Shown piece after piece: positions 7,268 to 14,413 of a DNA stretch of 64,000 bases. The notes below the pieces were generated by a model. That model worked only from the letters and a program-made list of their open reading frames with translations. It did no database searches and was not told the origin of the DNA. The position numbers were made by a program, and so were the translations under genes. Origin of the DNA: an uncultured Clostridia bacterium. Its GTDB lineage: Bacteria; Bacillota; Clostridia; Christensenellales; UBA1242. The stretch spans positions 124,001 through 188,000 of the forward strand of contig CAKVLP010000002.1 of the NCBI GenBank assembly GCA_934757825.1, in the 5' to 3' direction. How positions within the stretch are numbered: the first letter of the stretch is position 1; each line of letters starts with the position of its first letter.

Positions 7268-9094
7268 ATGGGAAAAATTATAGGTATTGACTTAGGTACA
7301 ACAAATAGTTGTGTTGCGGTTATGGAAGGTGGCGAGCCTACTGTTATCGCAAACGCTGAGGGCGACAGAACAACCCCTAGTGTAGTAGGATTTAACAAAG
7401 ACGGCGAGAGACTTGTAGGTAAAATTGCAAAACGTCAAGCAATCGCAAACCCAGAAGATACAATTATTAGTATCAAACGTGAAATGGGTACAGATATGAA
7501 AGTTAAGGCTCACGGCAAAGAATACACTCCACAAGAAATTTCTGCTATGATCCTTACAAAACTTAAAAACGACGCCGAAGCATATTTGGGCGAAAAGATT
7601 ACACAAGCAGTTATCACAGTACCTGCATACTTTACAGATAGCCAACGTCAAGCAACTAAGGACGCAGGTAGAATTGCAGGGCTAGACGTGCTTAGAATCA
7701 TCAACGAACCTACCGCAGCGGCCTTAGCATATGGACTAGATAAGGGCGAAAATAGAAACCAAAAAATCCTAGTATACGACCTAGGTGGTGGTACATTCGA
7801 TGTATCAATTTTGGAAATTGGCGATGGCGTGTTTGAAGTTCTTAGCACCGCTGGCGACAACCGTCTTGGTGGCGACGACTTCGATAATGAAATCATCAAA
7901 CTTTTGATAAACGACTTTAAAGGTACAACAGGCATTGATTTATCGACCGACAAACTTGCTATGCAAAGATTGAAAGAAGCCGCAGAAAAAGCCAAAATTG
8001 ACCTATCTGCTACTACAAAAACCAACATTAGTTTGCCATTTATCGCATTTGACTCAACTGGTCCTAAGAACTTGGAATTCGAACTTACTCGTGCAAAATT
8101 TGATAGCATAACCGAGTATTTGGTTAACAAAACAGTAGACAAAATGCGTCAAGCATTAAAAGATGCAAAACTTACTTATTCAAACATCGACAAGGTGCTT
8201 TTGGTAGGTGGTTCTACACGTATTCCTGCCGTTGAAGCAATCGTTAGAAAAGAGACAGGCAAAGAGCCATACAAGGGACTAAACCCAGACGAATGTGTTG
8301 CAATCGGTGCTTGTATTCAAGGCGGTGTTTTGGCTGGCGACGTTAAAGACGTGTTGCTACTAGACGTAACTCCACTTTCCCTAGGTATTGAAACTTTGGG
8401 CGGTGTATTTACAAAACTTATTGAGCGTAACACCACAATCCCTACTAAGAAGAGCCAAATTTTCTCGACCGCAACCGACAATCAACCAGGCGTTGACATT
8501 CACGTATTGCAAGGTGAGAGAGAGTTTGCTAAGGACAACAAGACCCTTGGTAGATTCCAACTTAACGACATTCCACCTGCTCCAAGAGGAGTTCCACAAA
8601 TCGAAGTTACATTTGATATTGATGCAAACGGCATCGTAAGCGTTAAGGCAAAAGACCTTGGCACAAATAAAGAACAAAACATCACAATCACTGCTTCTTC
8701 AAACCTAAAAGAAGAAGATATTGATAAGGCAATCAAAGAAGCCGAAGCACACGCTGAGGAAGATAAAAAGCGTAAAGAACTTGTTCAGACCAAGAATGAC
8801 GCCGAAAACCTTGTTTTGGCGCTTGAAAAAATGCTAAGAGAAAATGGCGACGCTATCTCCGCTGAGGACAAAGAAAAACTTGAAAAAGCAATCGAAAAGG
8901 CTAAAAAAGATTTTGAAACCGACGATATTGACAAACTAAGAAAGGCAATTGAAGAACTTAGCAAGGAAAACGAAGGTGTTGTGACAAAACTATATCAAGC
9001 AGCAGCCGAAAAACACAAAGCCGAAAATCCAGAGGCAAACAAAGACGACGAAGTAATCGTTGAAGACCCAGACAAAAACAAAGAAAATAAATAA
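7268..9094 (+). CDS. dnaK: Molecular chaperone DnaK (Hsp70)
   Basis: 608 residues, normal for Gram-positive DnaK. Phosphate-binding GIDLGTTNSCVAV (4-16) and YDLGGGTFDVS lie in the ATPase domain; the substrate-binding domain and the helical lid follow. The lid ends in a short acidic-basic tail instead of the usual Gly-rich linker plus EEVD-like end. The ATG follows an AAGGAG site at 7251-7256. DnaK sits third in a CIRCE-controlled operon, between grpE and dnaJ. Confidence 0.98.
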   Translation: MGKIIGIDLGTTNSCVAVMEGGEPTVIANAEGDRTTPSVVGFNKDGERLVGKIAKRQAIANPEDTIISIKREMGTDMKVKAHGKEYTPQEISAMILTKLKNDAEAYLGEKITQAVITVPAYFTDSQRQATKDAGRIAGLDVLRIINEPTAAALAYGLDKGENRNQKILVYDLGGGTFDVSILEIGDGVFEVLSTAGDNRLGGDDFDNEIIKLLINDFKGTTGIDLSTDKLAMQRLKEAAEKAKIDLSATTKTNISLPFIAFDSTGPKNLEFELTRAKFDSITEYLVNKTVDKMRQALKDAKLTYSNIDKVLLVGGSTRIPAVEAIVRKETGKEPYKGLNPDECVAIGACIQGGVLAGDVKDVLLLDVTPLSLGIETLGGVFTKLIERNTTIPTKKSQIFSTATDNQPGVDIHVLQGEREFAKDNKTLGRFQLNDIPPAPRGVPQIEVTFDIDANGIVSVKAKDLGTNKEQNITITASSNLKEEDIDKAIKEAEAHAEEDKKRKELVQTKNDAENLVLALEKMLRENGDAISAEDKEKLEKAIEKAKKDFETDDIDKLRKAIEELSKENEGVVTKLYQAAAEKHKAENPEANKDDEVIVEDPDKNKENK

Positions 9095-9099
9095 CATAA

Positions 9100-9130
9100 C
9101 TTAAAGTCGCTTTAATAAGGCGACTTTAAG
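9100..9130 (+). promoter_or_regulatory. dnaK-dnaJ intercistronic hairpin
   Basis: A perfect 11-bp stem, CTTAAAGTCGC (9100-9110) with GCGACTTTAAG (9120-9130), and a 9-nt loop. Only a weak GGATTTTT follows. It is probably a partial terminator or RNA-stability element that sets dnaJ below dnaK. Confidence 0.65.
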
Positions 9131-9150
9131 GATTTTTAAAAGGAATAAAA

Positions 9151-10266
9151 ATGGCAAAAAATTATTACGAAACGCTTGGTGTTGACAAAAATGCCAGTGC
9201 CGACGATATAAAGAGCGCATATAGAAAACTTGCCAAAAAATATCACCCCGATTTAAATAAAGACAACCCCGAAGCAGCCGAAAAGTTTAAGGAAGTAAAT
9301 GAGGCATACGAGTGCCTCGGCGACGAGCAAAAACGTAAAAATTATGATCAGTTTGGCTCGGCAGAAGGCAATCCAAACGACTTCTTCGGAGGTGGTTCGG
9401 GTGGATTTGGCGCAAGTTTCAATATGGACGACATCTTCAATATATTTAGCGGTTTTGGCGGTGGAGCCACAGCCAATATGGGTATGCAGGGCGAAGATTT
9501 GCAAGTTCAAATCAATTTGACCTTTGAAGAAGCCGTGTTTGGTTGCACTAAGATGTTTAATATAAATAGGGTCGAAACTTGTAGCAAATGTAACGGCACC
9601 GGCGCAAAAAATGGCACCGAATTTACAACATGTAGTGAGTGTAATGGCACCGGAACCGCAAGATATGCTGAAAACACCTTGTTTGGAAGAGTTGTAAAGA
9701 CGGGTCCTTGCCGTCGTTGTAACGGGACGGGCAAAATCGTTAAGGAAGCGTGCTCCGAATGTAGCGGAAGTGGCAAAAAGCGTGTTAACGCCCAAGTTAG
9801 CGTAAACGTTCCAGCAGGCATTGACGACGGTCAAGTTATTACAATGCGTGGCAAAGGAAACGTTGGCTCACGTGGTGGCGCAAATGGCGATTTGCACATC
9901 ATAGTCAAGGTTGCGCCTCATAAGATTTTGGTGCGCGACGGCTATGATTTGACGCTAAAACTTTACGTTCCATTCTACACATTGCTACTTGGTGGCGAGG
10001 TCGAAATCCCACTTCCAAAGGGAAAAACCACGATTAAAATCCCAGAACTTACTCAAAGTGGCACGATTTTCAAGTTGAAAGGCAAGGGGATTAAAAACCT
10101 TAATAGTTCGGCAGTCGGCAATTTGGTTGTTACCGTTGTTGCTGAGTCGCCTAAAAAACTTTCGCGCGACGAAAAACAAATGCTTTCAAAACTTAAAGAG
10201 AGTTTGGACGCCGACGACTTTTCAAGATATAAGTCCTACAAAAAGGACTTGGATAGTATAAAATAG
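9151..10266 (+). CDS. dnaJ: Co-chaperone DnaJ (Hsp40, type I)
   Basis: 371 residues. The J domain carries the catalytic HPD at 32-34. A Gly/Phe-rich linker follows, then four zinc-binding repeats of CxxCxGxG type (CSKCNGTG, CSECNGTG, CRRCNGTG, CSECSGSG), then the C-terminal substrate-binding domains. DnaJ stimulates DnaK ATPase and delivers substrates. It is the last gene of the heat-shock operon, whose terminator lies directly after it. The usual next gene in Bacillota, prmA, is absent here. Confidence 0.97.
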   Translation: MAKNYYETLGVDKNASADDIKSAYRKLAKKYHPDLNKDNPEAAEKFKEVNEAYECLGDEQKRKNYDQFGSAEGNPNDFFGGGSGGFGASFNMDDIFNIFSGFGGGATANMGMQGEDLQVQINLTFEEAVFGCTKMFNINRVETCSKCNGTGAKNGTEFTTCSECNGTGTARYAENTLFGRVVKTGPCRRCNGTGKIVKEACSECSGSGKKRVNAQVSVNVPAGIDDGQVITMRGKGNVGSRGGANGDLHIIVKVAPHKILVRDGYDLTLKLYVPFYTLLLGGEVEIPLPKGKTTIKIPELTQSGTIFKLKGKGIKNLNSSAVGNLVVTVVAESPKKLSRDEKQMLSKLKESLDADDFSRYKSYKKDLDSIK

Positions 10267-10290
10267 AGGTTTTTGACCTCTATTTTTTAT
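10262..10290 (+). terminator. Terminator of the hrcA-dnaJ operon
   Basis: AATAGAGGT (10262-10270) pairs with ACCTCTATT (10276-10284), followed by T residues. The stem includes the dnaJ stop codon. Confidence 0.85.
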
Positions 10291-10302
10291 TCCTATTAAC
10301 AC

Positions 10303-10331
10303 TTGAATATTCACGTAAAATACGGTATAAT
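10303..10331 (+). promoter_or_regulatory. Sigma-A-type promoter
   Basis: TTGAAT (10303-10308), 17 bp, TATAAT (10326-10331). It drives the hypothetical gene at 10357. Confidence 0.75.
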
Positions 10332-10356
10332 TTATATATAATGGAGGAGTTGAAAA

Positions 10357-11178
10357 ATGAGTGAAGTTTTCCCAACAAAAGAGGAGTTGCTGGTTTTGGC
10401 GCCACAGATTGTAAATGTGATTAGCTCGGCGGAGAATAGATTGATTAAAATAGGTTTAGATGGTGATTTTGATACGGATTATATTATCCCATATGATTAT
10501 CTAAACGATGAAAAAATTTTGTTTGCAATTGCAAGGGAAGATTGTAGAATTCTTAGCGCTATGCCAAAAGAATATTTGCGTGATTTTAATAATGTTGAAA
10601 AACTATTTAAGGTAAACAAATCCACTTTTGCATATTTTGATTTTGACCATATGGGGCTAGATAAAATCCCTGGTGCCGATGCTAAAATAAAAGATATGAT
10701 TGACCGCAATCCATCTATCGTACTTGACCTTGTTTCTTACTATGATACATATTGCAAAAACACTACGAGCAATGTAATTTTAAACAACAAAGAATATATG
10801 AAGTTGGCAGTTAGGACATTTGTATGTGAGGGCGTGTTTGTACCATTTATGAGGAGTTTAGACGATAACGACGCTCCAACTACTTACTTTGAAAAAGCCT
10901 TTGGCGAAGTATTAAGTGACCGTGAGTTTGAAGATGAAATTATGGATTACGTCATAAATAAAAACGAAGACCTTGATTTTGATAAGGACAAAACGAAACA
11001 TATAATTGAGTTTAAGGAAATGGTTAATAGGTCAAAGGTTAGATATATTAGAGATTCGATCCTATCGGATCAAATTGGAAGACCAGTAGAGTACGAGGAT
11101 TTCAAACCAGGACAAGCCTTGAATATTGATAGCATAAACAGCAATGATCAAAAACATTTTAAAGGAAAAATACATTAA
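10357..11178 (+). CDS. Hypothetical protein, 273 aa, no recognised family
   Basis: A real gene by its own promoter, GGAGGAG ribosome binding site and terminator. The product is acidic, mostly helical and without signal peptide or membrane segments. The middle has FAYFDFDHMGLDKIPGADAK and a run of short Asp-rich helices; the segment NDEKILFAIAREDCRILSAMPKE looks repeat-like. I do not recognise a domain. Codon choice resembles the other accessory genes (more GAT and AAT) instead of the GAC-rich housekeeping genes, which hints at later acquisition. It occupies the place of prmA between dnaJ and rsmE. Confidence 0.75.
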   Translation: MSEVFPTKEELLVLAPQIVNVISSAENRLIKIGLDGDFDTDYIIPYDYLNDEKILFAIAREDCRILSAMPKEYLRDFNNVEKLFKVNKSTFAYFDFDHMGLDKIPGADAKIKDMIDRNPSIVLDLVSYYDTYCKNTTSNVILNNKEYMKLAVRTFVCEGVFVPFMRSLDDNDAPTTYFEKAFGEVLSDREFEDEIMDYVINKNEDLDFDKDKTKHIIEFKEMVNRSKVRYIRDSILSDQIGRPVEYEDFKPGQALNIDSINSNDQKHFKGKIH

Positions 11179-11198
11179 AAGCCGTTTTGGCTTTTTTT
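11177..11198 (+). terminator. Rho-independent terminator
   Basis: AAAGCC (11178-11183), a GTTTT loop, GGCTTT (11189-11194) and a T-run. It overlaps the stop codon of the preceding gene. Confidence 0.75.
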
Positions 11199-11210
11199 GT
11201 TGAAAAGCGA

Positions 11211-11239
11211 TTGTATAAAAGTTAAAAGTGAGATATAAT
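11211..11239 (+). promoter_or_regulatory. rsmE promoter, predicted leaderless transcript
   Basis: TTGTAT (11211-11216), 17 bp, TATAAT (11234-11239). The rsmE ATG at 11246 lies six bases beyond the -10, where transcription should begin, so the mRNA may have no 5' leader. Confidence 0.6.
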
Positions 11240-11245
11240 GAGAGC

Positions 11246-11977
11246 ATGAAAAGATTTTTTGCGGATAAATCACAATTTAATAATAACCAAATTGTTTTAG
11301 ATGGCACAGAACATAACCACCTAAAAAATGTTTTGCGCCTTAACGAGGGCGAACACGTGGTTGTTGTGTGTGGCGACGAGTTTGATTACGAGTGTGCGGT
11401 GTCGAAAATCGCTAAAAACAACACGCTTTTGGAAATAGTAAGTAAAACTCTAAATGCGTACAATCCGGTGGCAGATGTTACTGTTTTTCAAGCGCTTACA
11501 AAGTCGGAAAATATGGCTTTAATTGTCCAAAAACTTAACGAACTTGGCGTGAAAACGCTTGTTCCGTTTGAGAGTAGATACATTACAAGTAAGGATAAAT
11601 TTAACAAACAAGAAAAGTTGCAAATTACGTCAAACCAGAGTTCAAAACAGTGCAAGCGCAGTATTCCTATGACTGTTGCAAACACAATGTCTTTTGCAAG
11701 TATGGCAAAATCGCTTGGCGAATACGACATTGTAATTTTTGCAAATGAGACCGAAAAAACAAAAAATTTAAGTGAGATAAAATTAAAACATAGCGATAAA
11801 GTTGCCATAATTGTGGGAAGCGAAGGCGGGTTTTCGGAAGATGAGTGCAAGGCCTTAGTCGAAGCGGGCGCAACTAGCGTTAGCCTTGGAAAGCGCATTC
11901 TTCGCGCCGAGACGGCAAGCATTGCTTTGTCGAGCGTTGTTATGTTTTTGATGGGTGAGTGGAACTATGAAGTTTAA
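11246..11977 (+). CDS. rsmE: 16S rRNA (uracil1498-N3)-methyltransferase RsmE
   Basis: 243 residues from ATG 11246. It begins MKRFFADKSQ, the normal RsmE start. The trefoil-knot SPOUT motifs IIVGSEGGFSEDE and SLGKRILRAETASIAL near the C-terminus form the SAM site. An in-frame GTG at 11228 also exists, but it lies upstream of the -10 box and would put the promoter inside the gene, so I prefer 11246. No ribosome binding site precedes the ATG, which agrees with a leaderless message. The end overlaps mtaB by 11 bp. Confidence 0.92.
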   Translation: MKRFFADKSQFNNNQIVLDGTEHNHLKNVLRLNEGEHVVVVCGDEFDYECAVSKIAKNNTLLEIVSKTLNAYNPVADVTVFQALTKSENMALIVQKLNELGVKTLVPFESRYITSKDKFNKQEKLQITSNQSSKQCKRSIPMTVANTMSFASMAKSLGEYDIVIFANETEKTKNLSEIKLKHSDKVAIIVGSEGGFSEDECKALVEAGATSVSLGKRILRAETASIALSSVVMFLMGEWNYEV

Positions 11978-13205
11978 GATAATAACCTTGGGTTGCAAGA
12001 TGAATAAGTACGAAAGTGACGCTATGACCACAACGCTACTTGGCGCTGGCTACACGCTTTCCAGTGACGACACCGCCGATGTGTACATCATAAACACGTG
12101 TGCAGTGACAGCCGAGAGCGAGAAAAAGAGCCGTCAGTACATTGCAAAATGCCTAAAACATAACCCAAACGCTAGGATTGTAATATGCGGGTGCGCTAGC
12201 CAAAACAATATGGAGCAATTTTTAAATAAGCCAAATGTGTTTTCAGTAATTGGCACCGAAGGCAAGCAAAACATTGTTGACATTGTTGAGAATGCGACAA
12301 CTACAAGATACGATCTTCCAACCTGTTACGACAGCATCGAAAACCCAGAAATCACGTCAAATAGGGCGTTTTTGAAAATTCAAGATGGTTGTAACAACTT
12401 TTGTAACTATTGCCTTATTCCATATTTAAGAGGTCGAAGCCGTAGTAGGGAAATTGACTCAATTGTGACCGAAGCGGAGAGGCTTTCACGCTCTTGCAAG
12501 GAAATCGTAATTTCGGGCATTGACATTAGTAGTTTTCAGCCGTCGCTTTCAGCACTTCTTGAAAGGCTTGGGCATATCAAAAGTCGTATCCGACTAGGAA
12601 GCCTAGAAGTAAATGTTGTGAGCGACCAACTTCTTAAAACAGCAAAGGCTATGCCAAACTTTTGCCCTCACTTCCATTTGAGCCTTCAAAGCGGTTGCGA
12701 CAGCGTGTTAAAACGTATGAATAGGCACTATACGGCAGGAGAGTTTAAGCAAAAAGTGGATTTAATAAGGTCGTATTTCCCTGACGCAAACATAACCACC
12801 GACATAATTGTTGGTTTTGCAATGGAGACCGAAGAGGAGTTTTTGACCACTTGCGAGTTTGTAAAACTTGTGGATTTTGGGAATGCACACATTTTCCCAT
12901 ATAGCGTGCGAAAGGGCACTGTGGCTAGCAAAATCTATAAAGACGACCTTCCACTTAGGGTTAAGAAAGAACGAGTTGATAGGCTAGAAGTTGTGGTCAA
13001 AGAGTGTAAGGAAAGGTACATAAATTCGCTTATTGGCAAGGAATTTGTTGTTTTAACCGAGGATTCGGAGGAAGGCTACATTGTGGGTTATAGCGAAAAT
13101 TATGTTAAGTTTTATTTGCCTCTTGGCACTCAAACTGATAAACTTATTAAAGTGAAACTAACTGCGTACTTTAAAGAGGGTGCGACGGGTGAAATTAAGG
13201 AGTAA
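11967..13205 (+). CDS. mtaB: tRNA t6A37 methylthiotransferase MtaB
   Basis: 412 residues from ATG 11967. An in-frame GTG at 11955 would add four residues. The N-terminal UPF0004 domain begins ITLGCKMNKYESD. The radical SAM cluster motif is CNNFCNYC after KIQDG, and a TRAM-like C-terminus closes the protein. MtaB converts t6A to ms2t6A at position 37 of ANN-decoding tRNAs, using two 4Fe-4S clusters. The start lies within rsmE, so translation is coupled. The rsmE-mtaB order is common in Bacillota. Confidence 0.93.
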   Translation: MKFKIITLGCKMNKYESDAMTTTLLGAGYTLSSDDTADVYIINTCAVTAESEKKSRQYIAKCLKHNPNARIVICGCASQNNMEQFLNKPNVFSVIGTEGKQNIVDIVENATTTRYDLPTCYDSIENPEITSNRAFLKIQDGCNNFCNYCLIPYLRGRSRSREIDSIVTEAERLSRSCKEIVISGIDISSFQPSLSALLERLGHIKSRIRLGSLEVNVVSDQLLKTAKAMPNFCPHFHLSLQSGCDSVLKRMNRHYTAGEFKQKVDLIRSYFPDANITTDIIVGFAMETEEEFLTTCEFVKLVDFGNAHIFPYSVRKGTVASKIYKDDLPLRVKKERVDRLEVVVKECKERYINSLIGKEFVVLTEDSEEGYIVGYSENYVKFYLPLGTQTDKLIKVKLTAYFKEGATGEIKE

Positions 13206-13207
13206 AA

Positions 13208-13549
13208 ATGGAAGATTGTTTGTTTTGTAAAATGATTTCGGGCGAAATTCCCGTTAAAAAAATGTACGAGGACAAGGATATGATTATCATTTGCGATATC
13301 AATCCGCAAGCCCCAAAACACTATTTGGCGATTACAAAATCGCACTATAAGTTGCTAGCAAGCCAGACCCCAGCCGAGACCGAAGCGCTAGGCAGAATGC
13401 TTAATAAGATTGCAAAACTTAGCGACACACTTGGGCTTCAAGGCGGATATAGATTGGTCATCAATCAAGGCGACGACGCTGGACAATCGGTTCATCACTT
13501 GCACGTTCACATTTTGGCGGGCAAAACAATGGGCTGGACACCAGCATAA
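13208..13549 (+). CDS. HIT-family nucleotide hydrolase (Hint type)
   Basis: 113 residues. The C-terminal histidine triad HHLHVHIL is complete, and the N-terminal CLFCKMISGEIP with DINPQAPKHYL marks the HINT/PKCI branch. These enzymes hydrolyse AMP-linked phosphoramidates. The Cys pair near the N-terminus matches zinc-binding Hint proteins. AAGGAG lies 3 bp after mtaB, so the two are in one transcript. Confidence 0.93.
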   Translation: MEDCLFCKMISGEIPVKKMYEDKDMIIICDINPQAPKHYLAITKSHYKLLASQTPAETEALGRMLNKIAKLSDTLGLQGGYRLVINQGDDAGQSVHHLHVHILAGKTMGWTPA

Positions 13550-13564
13550 AATGTCGCAAAATAG

Positions 13565-13592
13565 TTGACAAATCGGTTTTTTAATGTATAAT
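13565..13592 (+). promoter_or_regulatory. rpsU promoter
   Basis: TTGACA (13565-13570), 16 bp, TATAAT (13587-13592): both hexamers are consensus, as expected for a ribosomal protein gene. Confidence 0.8.
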
Positions 13593-13630
13593 ATGTTTAG
13601 AATTTGAACAAAAAGTGGGTGAATTAGGGT

Positions 13631-13813
13631 ATGTCAACAGTTAGAGTTGGTGAGACAGAGAGCGTAGAGAGCGCTATCAAACGTTTCAAACGTAAATGTC
13701 AAAAAGACGGCATCATCGGCGATTTGAGAAAACACGAAGCGTACGAAAAGCCAAGCGTTAAGCGTAAAAAGAAACAAAAGGCTGCTATTAAAAGAAACAA
13801 AAAAAGCAGATAA
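13631..13813 (+). CDS. rpsU: 30S ribosomal protein S21
   Basis: 60 residues, strongly basic. STVRVGETESVESAIKRFKRKCQKDGI is the bS21 start, and the C-terminal half is Lys/Arg-rich. It binds near the mRNA exit on the 30S subunit. It has its own consensus promoter and terminator. The yqeY gene that usually follows rpsU in Bacillota is missing. Confidence 0.96.
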   Translation: MSTVRVGETESVESAIKRFKRKCQKDGIIGDLRKHEAYEKPSVKRKKKQKAAIKRNKKSR

Positions 13814-13835
13814 CAAATTATTTCAAAACAATATA

Positions 13836-13868
13836 AAAAGTGTCAAAAGTCGACACTTTTTTGTTTTT
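13836..13868 (+). terminator. rpsU terminator
   Basis: AAAAGTGTC (13836-13844) pairs with GACACTTTT (13852-13860), then T residues. Confidence 0.85.
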
Positions 13869-13941
13869 TTAGTCACGGCAATTGCTAGTAAAAGACCTCT
13901 TAAATTTGCTATAATTTTAATAACAAATAAGGAAGTGAACT

Positions 13942-14325
13942 ATGGAAAACACAAACAATCTAAAACGACTTGCTAGCCTTGCTAAACAGCGACTAAAAAG
14001 AGGCAATTACACTGCCACCACGCAAGCGGGAAACACTCGCCCAAAGCCAAGCGATTATTTTTATCAAAACGCGCTGGCGTTAAAGAAGGGCAAAGTCAAG
14101 GCTGAGTTTGTAAGCCTCGACCTAACCGACGAAAAATTTGAGCACAAGGTTTTGTCGATAATAGAACACGGCGAGGGATTATTTAATCCTATTGGCAAAC
14201 TTGTGGACAAAGCGTACTTCAATACACTCGACGAAACCCAAAAACAGCACTACATTTTGTCGCTTTGCGAAAGATATAATAAAATCAAAGACAAGTTTGA
14301 TTTACAACTTCAAAAAATAAGTTAA
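13942..14325 (+). CDS. Hypothetical protein, 127 aa
   Basis: No family recognised. An AAGGAAG site precedes the ATG, an extended -10 TGCTATAAT (13907-13915) lies upstream, and a terminator overlaps the stop, so it is a stand-alone gene. The product is basic at the N-terminus (KRLASLAKQRLKRGNY) and helical at the C-terminus (SLCERYNKIKDKFDLQLQK). It contains no membrane segment. The basic start may bind nucleic acid or ribosomes, but this is only composition. GAC-rich codon use resembles the housekeeping genes. Confidence 0.7.
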   Translation: MENTNNLKRLASLAKQRLKRGNYTATTQAGNTRPKPSDYFYQNALALKKGKVKAEFVSLDLTDEKFEHKVLSIIEHGEGLFNPIGKLVDKAYFNTLDETQKQHYILSLCERYNKIKDKFDLQLQKIS

Positions 14326-14352
14326 TTTCCATTTAATTATGGAAATTTTTTT
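14324..14352 (+). terminator. Rho-independent terminator
   Basis: AATTTCCAT (14324-14332) pairs with ATGGAAATT (14339-14347), then T residues. Confidence 0.75.
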
Positions 14353-14360
14353 ATTATATT

Positions 14361-14388
14361 TTGAAAGTTAAAGTTGTTGTGATATAAT
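14361..14388 (+). promoter_or_regulatory. pcrA-ligA promoter
   Basis: TTGAAA (14361-14366), 16 bp, TATAAT (14383-14388) with an extended TGA. Confidence 0.65.
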
Positions 14389-14413
14389 TTACTTTGTAGA
14401 AATAGGAGTAGTT

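Noticed and set aside
7648..8142. Minus-strand open frame of 164 codons inside dnaK
   Set aside because: Antisense shadow of a highly conserved gene with no ribosome binding site; low-complexity translation.
9100..9130. Full terminator between dnaK and dnaJ
   Set aside because: Stem is strong but the T-run is too short; dnaJ has no clear promoter of its own, so read-through is expected.
11228..11245. GTG start for rsmE
   Set aside because: Would place the -10 box inside the coding sequence; ATG 11246 gives the normal RsmE N-terminus.
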